From Streptomyces humidus (GTDB lineage: Bacteria; Actinomycetota; Actinomycetes; Streptomycetales; Streptomycetaceae): a DNA stretch of 64,000 nt. Below the pieces are notes generated by a model. It did no database searches and had not been told where the DNA came from. It worked only from the letters and a program-made list of their open reading frames with translations. Each line of letters begins with the position of its first letter. Within the stretch, counting starts at the first letter, position 1. The translations under genes were made by a program, and so were the position numbers. Location of the stretch: positions 1 to 64,000 of the forward strand of contig NZ_BMTL01000036.1 in NCBI RefSeq assembly GCF_014649655.1. Reading direction: 5' to 3'. This document shows positions 58,310 to 64,000 of this stretch, one piece after another.

Positions 58310-58408
58310 GCGTCACAGGGTACGGCTGCGGGTCGTCACCCGAGAACGCCCTCACCCGAGAACACCCCATCGCGAAGCGGACGACGCCGGAGCCACGGGA
58401 GTGCCCAC

Positions 58409-60145
58409 ATGACCGACGGTCAGAAGACGAGCCGCCGCAGCCAGGCATGGTTCGGCGCACAGGGCCGCAGCGGGATGCTGTACCGGTCCTGGATGCGCAA
58501 CCAGGGACTCGGACACGAGGTGTTCGACGGGCGTCCCGTCATCGGCATCGCGACCAGCGCCTCCGAACTCGCCCCCTGCAACGCCCACCTGACGCGGGTC
58601 GCCGAGGCCGTCAAGCGCGGCGTGTGGCAGGCGGGCGGTCTGCCGCTCCAGTTCCCCACCATGGCCACCGGCGAGACCCTGATGCGCCCCACCGCCATGC
58701 TGTACCGCAACCTCATGGCCATGGAGGTCGAGGAGCTGATCCGGGCCAATCCGCTCGACGGCGTCGTGCTGCTGTCCGGCTGCGACAAGACGACCCCCGC
58801 CATGCTCATGGGCGCCGCCAGCGTCGATCTGCCCGCCGTCATGGTCACCGGCGGGCCGATGCTCAACGGCAAGTACCGGGGCCAGGACGTGGGATCCGGC
58901 ACCCACGTCTGGAAGTTCGAGGAGGACCTGAAGACCGGCCGGATGACCGAGGAGGAGTGCTTCTTCGCCGAGGGGTGCATGGCCCGCTCCAACGGCCACT
59001 GCATGACGATGGGGACCGCCTCGACGATGGCCTGCATGGCCGAGGCGCTCGGCATGCAGCTGCCGGGCTCCGCCGCCTGGCCCGCGGTCGACTCCCGGCG
59101 GATGGAGACCGCCCAGGCGGCGGGGCAGCGCATCGTGACGATGGTGGAGGAGGAGCTGCGACCCTCCCGGATCCTGACCCGGGAGGCGTTCGAGAACGCG
59201 ATCCGGGTCAACGCGGCCATCGGCGGCTCCACGAACGCGATCATCCATCTCACCGCCATCGCCGGCCGCGTCGGCGTCGACCTGAGCCTGCGGGACTTCG
59301 ACGAGCTGGTCCGCGCCGTGCCGACCCTCGTCAACCTGATGCCCAGCGGCACGTACCTCATGGAGGACTTCTGCTACGCGGGCGGGCTGCCCGCCGTCCT
59401 GGCCGAGCTGCTCGGCGGCGACCTGCTGCACGGCGGACAGATCACGGTCACCGGACGCACCGTCGCCGAGAACACCGAGAGCGCCGAGTGCTTCGACTCC
59501 GACGTCATCACGAGCCTCGACGCCCCCTTCCAGCCGGCCGGCACCGGTATCGCCGTCCTCCGCGGCAACCTGTGCCCCGACGGCGCCGTGATTAAGCAGT
59601 CCGCCGCGTCACCGCACCTGCTCACCCACCGTGGCCCCGCGCGCGTCTTCGACTCCCCCGAGGCCTATCACGAGGTGGCCGACGACCCGGAACTCGACAT
59701 CGACGAGAACACCGTCATCGTCATCCGCAACGCCGGCCCCAAGGGATACCCCGGCATGCCCGAGGTCTCCAACGTGCCGCTGCCCGCCAAGCTGCTGAAG
59801 GCCGGTGTCAAGGACATGGTGCGCGTCTGCGACGGCCGGATGAGCGGCACCGGCTACGGGACGGTGGTCCTGCACGTGGCGCCCGAGGCCGCCGTCGGCG
59901 GACCTCTCGCCCTGGTACGCGACGGGGACTTCGTGGTCCTCGACGTCCCGAACCGCACCCTGAGCCTGGACGTGGACGACGCCGAGCTCAAGCGACGCCG
60001 GCAGGCATGGAGGGCGCCCGCCGAACGGCACACCGGCGGTTACACCTGGCTCTACACCCAGAACGTCGAACAGGCCGACCAGGGCGCCGACTTCGGCTTC
60101 CTGCGCGGGAGCCGTGGACACGAGGTCCCCCGCGACTCCCATTGA
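58409..60145 (+). CDS. IlvD/EDD-family sugar-acid dehydratase
   Basis: A 578-aa iron-sulfur dehydratase. Cys 57 (APCNAH), Cys 125 (LLSGCDKTTPAM) and Cys 198 (NGHCMTMGTAST) are the cluster ligands. SRRSQAWFGAQGRSGMLYRS at the N-terminus and VRVCDGRMSGTGYGTVVLHV near the C-terminus mark the pentonate dehydratase branch (arabonate, xylonate or related acids) rather than branched-chain IlvD. It would remove water to give a 2-keto-3-deoxy acid. The partner FAH-family gene at 60202 continues the pathway. ATG 58409 follows CGGGAG. The FadR-type regulator and palindrome upstream are likely its control. Confidence 0.88.
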   Translation: MTDGQKTSRRSQAWFGAQGRSGMLYRSWMRNQGLGHEVFDGRPVIGIATSASELAPCNAHLTRVAEAVKRGVWQAGGLPLQFPTMATGETLMRPTAMLYRNLMAMEVEELIRANPLDGVVLLSGCDKTTPAMLMGAASVDLPAVMVTGGPMLNGKYRGQDVGSGTHVWKFEEDLKTGRMTEEECFFAEGCMARSNGHCMTMGTASTMACMAEALGMQLPGSAAWPAVDSRRMETAQAAGQRIVTMVEEELRPSRILTREAFENAIRVNAAIGGSTNAIIHLTAIAGRVGVDLSLRDFDELVRAVPTLVNLMPSGTYLMEDFCYAGGLPAVLAELLGGDLLHGGQITVTGRTVAENTESAECFDSDVITSLDAPFQPAGTGIAVLRGNLCPDGAVIKQSAASPHLLTHRGPARVFDSPEAYHEVADDPELDIDENTVIVIRNAGPKGYPGMPEVSNVPLPAKLLKAGVKDMVRVCDGRMSGTGYGTVVLHVAPEAAVGGPLALVRDGDFVVLDVPNRTLSLDVDDAELKRRRQAWRAPAERHTGGYTWLYTQNVEQADQGADFGFLRGSRGHEVPRDSH

Positions 60146-60201
60146 GCGCGCCCCTGGGAGACCGTCCCCCCTCGCATCCGGAATCCAGGAGAGCATCGAT
60201 C

Positions 60202-61389
60202 GTGGAATCGGCAGCAACGCCCCCTCGCCCGGTCCTCACGGCGGGCTCCGTCCTGCCGGAGGACGCCGACCGGGCCGCGCTCGTCGCGCGCGTCCACAGC
60301 CCGGAACGGGACGGACCGTGTGTGGCCGCGGTGCGCGGCGAGCACGTCGTCGACCTGACGGCCGTCGCACCCACCGTCTCCGACCTCATGGAACGCGACG
60401 ACGCGGCGGCAGTCGTCCGCGAGGCCGACGGCGGCGACGTCTGGCGTCTGGACGAACTGCTCGGGGCGCCTCCCGGCCGCCGTGATGTTCCCCGTCTGCT
60501 CGCCCCCGTCGACCTCCAGGTGATCAAGGCCGCGGGCGTCACCTTCGCCCGGAGCCTGCTGGAACGCGTCATCGAAGAGCGCACGGGCGGCGATCCGGCG
60601 CAGGCCGCCCGGGTACGGGCCCGCGTCGTGCAGGTGGTGGGCGGCACGCTCGAGGGCATCCGTCCCGGATCGCCGGAGGCGGACAAGGCCAGGGAACTGC
60701 TGGTCTCCGAAGGGCTGTGGTCGCAGTACCTGGAGGTCGGGATCGGGCCCGACCCGGAAGTCTTCACCAAGGCCCCGGTGCTGTCCGCGGTCGGCACGGG
60801 CGCCGACATCGGGGTGCTCAGCGCCTCGGTGTGGAACAACCCCGAGCCCGAGGCCGTCCTCGTCGTGGACTCGCGCGGCCGGGTACGCGGCGCGACGCTC
60901 GGCAACGACGTCAACCTCCGCGACATCGAGGGACGCAGTGCCCTGCTGCTGTCCCGTGCGAAGGACAACAACGCCTCCTGCGCGATCGGCCCGTTCATCC
61001 GTCTGTTCGACGACGGATTCGACCTCGACACCGTCCGCGGGCTCGACATCGACCTGCGGGTCGACGGCACCGACGGCTACGTGCTGCACGGCAGCAGTTC
61101 CATGCGCGAGATCAGCCGCGACGTTCGGGAACTGGTGACCGCCACGCACGGTCCGCACCATCAGTACCCCGACGGCTTCGTGTTGTTCACCGGAACGCTG
61201 TTCGCCCCCACCGAGGACCGACAGGCGCCCGGCGCGGGCTTCACCCATGAGTACGGCGACGTCGTGCGGATCTCCAGCCCGCGGCTCGGCGCTCTGGTCA
61301 ACACCGTCGTGCCCAGCGAACAGGCTGCGCCGTGGACGTTCGGCGTACGAGAGCTGATGCGCAACCTCGCCCGGCGCGGCGTGCTGTGA
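60202..61389 (+). CDS. FAH-family 2-keto-3-deoxy-pentonate dehydratase candidate
   Basis: A 395-aa fumarylacetoacetate-hydrolase-superfamily protein. VIKAAGVTFARSLLERVIEE, LSVGTGADIGVLSASVWNNPEPEAVLVVDSRG and ATLGNDVNLRDIEGRSALLL contain the acidic metal ligands. GTG 60202 follows CAGGAGAG. Length and pairing with a pentonate dehydratase match the dehydratases of the Weimberg-type route that turn 2-keto-3-deoxy-arabonate or -xylonate into 2-oxoglutarate semialdehyde. The final semialdehyde dehydrogenase is not beside it. Function inferred from family and neighbour. Confidence 0.8.
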   Translation: MESAATPPRPVLTAGSVLPEDADRAALVARVHSPERDGPCVAAVRGEHVVDLTAVAPTVSDLMERDDAAAVVREADGGDVWRLDELLGAPPGRRDVPRLLAPVDLQVIKAAGVTFARSLLERVIEERTGGDPAQAARVRARVVQVVGGTLEGIRPGSPEADKARELLVSEGLWSQYLEVGIGPDPEVFTKAPVLSAVGTGADIGVLSASVWNNPEPEAVLVVDSRGRVRGATLGNDVNLRDIEGRSALLLSRAKDNNASCAIGPFIRLFDDGFDLDTVRGLDIDLRVDGTDGYVLHGSSSMREISRDVRELVTATHGPHHQYPDGFVLFTGTLFAPTEDRQAPGAGFTHEYGDVVRISSPRLGALVNTVVPSEQAAPWTFGVRELMRNLARRGVL

Positions 61390-61563
61390 GACCACGAAGT
61401 CTCCCGCGGTCACGCCGGGTTCGGATCCTGCGCCCACGCCGAGTCGGAGGGCGGGGGCGCCTGACGTCGGGGAGCGGCACGCCGTCATGGAGCGCCGGTC
61501 CGGCTCCGCGGCCCCGTGCGCGCAGCGCCGCCGCTGCCGCGACGTGCGCCGCGCCCGAACGGT

Positions 61564-63945
61564 TCATGCCCGGGCAGCGTGCTCCTGCCCGACCGTGGCG
61601 TGCAGGCGCCGGGTGTGATCCACGTGGCGCTCCGCTCCGGTCAACGTGACCCTGGCCGTCAGGCGCGGATCAGCGCTGGAGGCGGCCAACCGCACTTCCA
61701 GCTCGCCCGGTTCGACGACGCGCCGCCCGTCGCGTCCGGTGAAGGAGGCGAGGTCGGCCGGGACCGTGACCCGCAGGCGCCGGTACTCGCCCGGCTCCAG
61801 CTCGACCCGGGTGTAGCCGACGAGGCGCTGCACAGGCTGGACGACGGAGGCGACCGGGTCGTGCAGATAGACCTGGACGACCTCGGTTCCGGACCGCCCG
61901 CCGGTGTTGCGGACGGTGAAGGCGAGGGCGAACTCGCCGTCCGTCGGGGCCTCCCGGACGTCCACGGCCAGGTCTGTCCAGTCGAACCGCGTATAGGACA
62001 GGCCGTGACCGAAGGCGAACGCGGGGGTCGGGTCGATGCTGGAGACGTCGCTGGCGTGAGCGAGCCGCGCCCCGAGGTACGTGGCCGGCTGGGAGCCCGG
62101 ACCGCTCGGCACGCTGACCGGGAGACGTCCGGAGGGACCGGTACGGCCACTGAGCACCCCGGCGATCGCATGAGTGCCCTCCTCGCCCGGGAAGAAGGAC
62201 TGCACGATCGCGGCGGACTCCGCCACGGCGCGGCCGAGGGCGTACGGCCGTCCCGCGAGCAGCACGGTGACCACGGGTGTCTCCAGGTCGAGCAGGGTGT
62301 CGAGCAGTTGCTGCTGCGCACCGGGCAGCGCCAGCGTCTCGACGTCGCATCCCTCGCCGCTGGTGCCCCGCCCGAAGAGCCCGGCGCGGTCGCCGAGCAC
62401 CACCAGGGCGACGTCGGCCTCGCGTGCCACCCGGGCGGCCTCGCCGATGCCGGAGACATCTCCGTCGTCGATTCCGGTGCCGCGGGCGACCGTGATCTCG
62501 GCGTCGGGGAACTCCGCGGCCAGCGTGTCGCGCAGCGTGGGCAGCTCGATGCCGAGCGGGGTCCCGGGGTGGCGGACGCCGATGTGCTGAGGGAAGGAGT
62601 AGCAGCCCAGTACGGCGACGGGCTCGTCGGCGTTGGGACCGAGCAGGGCGATGCGGCGCGGCCGGTCGAGCGGCAGGATGCCGTCGTTGCTCAGTAGCAC
62701 GACCGCTTCCTCGGCGAGCATGCGGGCCAGCGCGCGGTTCTGAGGGCCGTCCAGGTCGATCCGGCCGCGCAGGGCGCCGGGGTCGTCCAGGTCTGCCCCG
62801 TCGAGCGCGGCCGGCACGGGGTTCCAGTCCGGGTCGAGCAGACCGAGCGCTGCCTTCTGGGTGAGGGTCCGGCGTAGGGCGCGATCGACCAACGCCTCCG
62901 GTACCCGGCCGTCGGCGACGGCCTCGGCCAGGGGCGAGCCGTATGTCTTGACGTTGGGCAGTTCGACGTCGATGCCCGCCCGCAGCGCCGTGCCGGCGGC
63001 GCCGGCCCAGTCGGCTGCGATGCCGTGCAGGGTCTTCAGGAAGGCGATGGCGAAGTAGTCGGCGACGACAGTGCCGTCGAAGCCCCATGTGTCGCGCAGC
63101 AACCCGGTGAGCAGGTCCTCGTCGGCGGCGGAGGGCATGCCGTCGGTGTCGGTGTAGGCGTTCATCACCGACCGGGCGCCGCCTTCACGGATCGCCATCT
63201 CGAAGGGCGGCAGCAGGACGTCGGCGCGCTCACGCGGGCCCACGGAGGAGGGAGCGAGGTTACGACCGGCGCGGGAGGCCGAGTAGCCGGCGAAGTGCTT
63301 GAGCGTGGCGACGATCCCGGCCGATTCGAGACCCTGCACGTACGCCGTTCCGATGGTGCCGACGAGGTACGGGTCCTCGCCGATGGTCTCCTCCACCCGG
63401 CCCCAGCGGGCGTCGCGCACCACGTCCAGGACGGGCGCGAGTCCCTGGTGGACGCCGACGGCACGCATGTCGCGGCCGATGGCGGCGGCCATGCGCCGCA
63501 CCGTGTCCGGATCGAAGGTGGCGCCCCAGGACAGGGGGACGGGGTAGGCCGTCGCCCCCCAGGCGGCGAAGCCGGCCAGACACTCGTCGTGCGCGAGAGC
63601 GGGGATGCCGAACCGGTTCGTGGCGGCGATCCGGGTCTGGGTGCGGGCCAGGGAGAGCGCACCCAGGGCGGGGTCGACCGGGACCGTGCCGAAGGGCCGG
63701 GTCAGCTGACCCAGTCCGGTGGGCAGGAGTGCGTCGAGATCGATGGGCTCCTCCATGTCGTGCTGGTGGGGAGCCACTTCGCCGCCCTGATCGGAGGCGC
63801 CCACCCACACCCCGTACAGCTGGGCGGTCTTCTCCTGAAGGGTCATCGCGTCGATCAGGGCGTCGACTCTCGCGGTGACGGAGACGGTGGGGTCGTTCCA
63901 GAGGGAGATTCCGGGGGTCTTCTCTGCAGTCACGTCGGCGTTCAC
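61564..63945 (-). CDS. GH3 beta-glucosidase/xylosidase-type glycoside hydrolase
   Basis: A 793-aa enzyme with complete GH3 architecture: the N-terminal barrel (LAPVLDVVRDARWGRVEETI, GEDPYLVG, ATLKHFAGYSASRAGRN), the nucleophile motif with catalytic Asp in GFDGTVVADYFAI, the second domain (GRGTSGEGCDVETLALPGAQ) and a fibronectin-like C-terminus. No signal peptide is visible, so it is probably intracellular, acting on imported oligosaccharides. GTG 63945 follows GGGGAGGAAA; an in-frame ATG at 63996 adds a basic, unconserved stretch. The neighbouring sugar-acid genes suggest a pentose-containing substrate. It differs from the truncated GH3 at 25615 and has no PA14 domain. Confidence 0.88.
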   Translation of the reverse strand: MNADVTAEKTPGISLWNDPTVSVTARVDALIDAMTLQEKTAQLYGVWVGASDQGGEVAPHQHDMEEPIDLDALLPTGLGQLTRPFGTVPVDPALGALSLARTQTRIAATNRFGIPALAHDECLAGFAAWGATAYPVPLSWGATFDPDTVRRMAAAIGRDMRAVGVHQGLAPVLDVVRDARWGRVEETIGEDPYLVGTIGTAYVQGLESAGIVATLKHFAGYSASRAGRNLAPSSVGPRERADVLLPPFEMAIREGGARSVMNAYTDTDGMPSAADEDLLTGLLRDTWGFDGTVVADYFAIAFLKTLHGIAADWAGAAGTALRAGIDVELPNVKTYGSPLAEAVADGRVPEALVDRALRRTLTQKAALGLLDPDWNPVPAALDGADLDDPGALRGRIDLDGPQNRALARMLAEEAVVLLSNDGILPLDRPRRIALLGPNADEPVAVLGCYSFPQHIGVRHPGTPLGIELPTLRDTLAAEFPDAEITVARGTGIDDGDVSGIGEAARVAREADVALVVLGDRAGLFGRGTSGEGCDVETLALPGAQQQLLDTLLDLETPVVTVLLAGRPYALGRAVAESAAIVQSFFPGEEGTHAIAGVLSGRTGPSGRLPVSVPSGPGSQPATYLGARLAHASDVSSIDPTPAFAFGHGLSYTRFDWTDLAVDVREAPTDGEFALAFTVRNTGGRSGTEVVQVYLHDPVASVVQPVQRLVGYTRVELEPGEYRRLRVTVPADLASFTGRDGRRVVEPGELEVRLAASSADPRLTARVTLTGAERHVDHTRRLHATVGQEHAARA

Positions 63946-64000
63946 TTTCCTCCCCAGGCCCGCCGGACCCCTGGTCAGGGCGCGGAGGGCGAACAACTGG

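Overview
The window is very GC-rich, with dense ATGA/GTGA overlaps, many GTG starts, leaderless promoters, mycolate/mycothiol-type actinobacterial gene families, a SAM-IV-type riboswitch and a palindrome familiar from Streptomyces genomes. It most likely comes from a Streptomyces or a close relative. The many truncated genes, remnant transposases and niche catabolic operons suggest an accessory, recombining part of the chromosome.

Region 1 (1-1000) is an insertion-sequence scar: the end of an IS30-type transposase abuts a frameshifted IS3-type transposase. Region 2 (860-23640) is a large organosulfur assimilation island. It holds a taurine-dioxygenase-like gene with a sulfonate ABC importer, six luciferase-like (LLM) flavin monooxygenases including SsuD, the flavin reductase SsuE, a glutathione-S-transferase-like gene, a polar amino acid (probably cystine or methionine-type) ABC importer, a SfnB-like acyl-CoA dehydrogenase, an Rrf2 regulator, and a second, broken, sulfonate importer on the minus strand. 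Four short cysteine-containing leader peptides with a shared IDLxRVxSAxC-like core sit in front of the operons. One of them follows a SAM-IV-type riboswitch. Two promoters share a 25-bp box (CCTA-N9-TAGG) that could be the operator of the Rrf2 regulator. Three decayed SfnB fragments lie between the genes.

Region 3 (23640-27100) is a graveyard: truncated ssuA, ribose-type permease, glyoxalase, acyl-CoA dehydrogenase and glycoside hydrolase family 3 genes, joined by deletion junctions. Region 4 (27230-35904) is an intact operon of deoC, two aldehyde dehydrogenases, a ribokinase-type kinase, rbsD and an rbsACB importer, well suited to deoxyribose or ribose catabolism, closed by a hairpin terminator.

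Region 5 (36079-48805) carries an amidohydrolase remnant, an SDR dehydrogenase, a PEP-synthase-like dikinase split into an ATP-grasp protein and a central-plus-phosphohistidine protein (the layout of phenylphosphate synthase), an HD-domain protein, a PAS/GAF/PP2C/HATPase signalling protein, and a minus-strand set of acyl-CoA synthetase, DUF3556 membrane protein and phytoene-desaturase-like oxidoreductase. Region 6 (48929-57450) has a frameshifted PucR regulator, a gamma-carbonic-anhydrase-like protein, an IS630 remnant, an intact PucR regulator, and a 5-aminovalerate/glutarate-type set (GabT-like aminotransferase, fragment of an aldehyde dehydrogenase, family III CoA-transferase, glutaryl-CoA-dehydrogenase-like enzyme). 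Region 7 (57533-64000) has a FadR-type regulator with a palindromic operator, a sugar-acid dehydratase, a FAH-family dehydratase and a complete GH3 beta-glucosidase.

No rRNA, tRNA, CRISPR array or phage module was recognised. All assignments come from reading the sequence; no database search was run.
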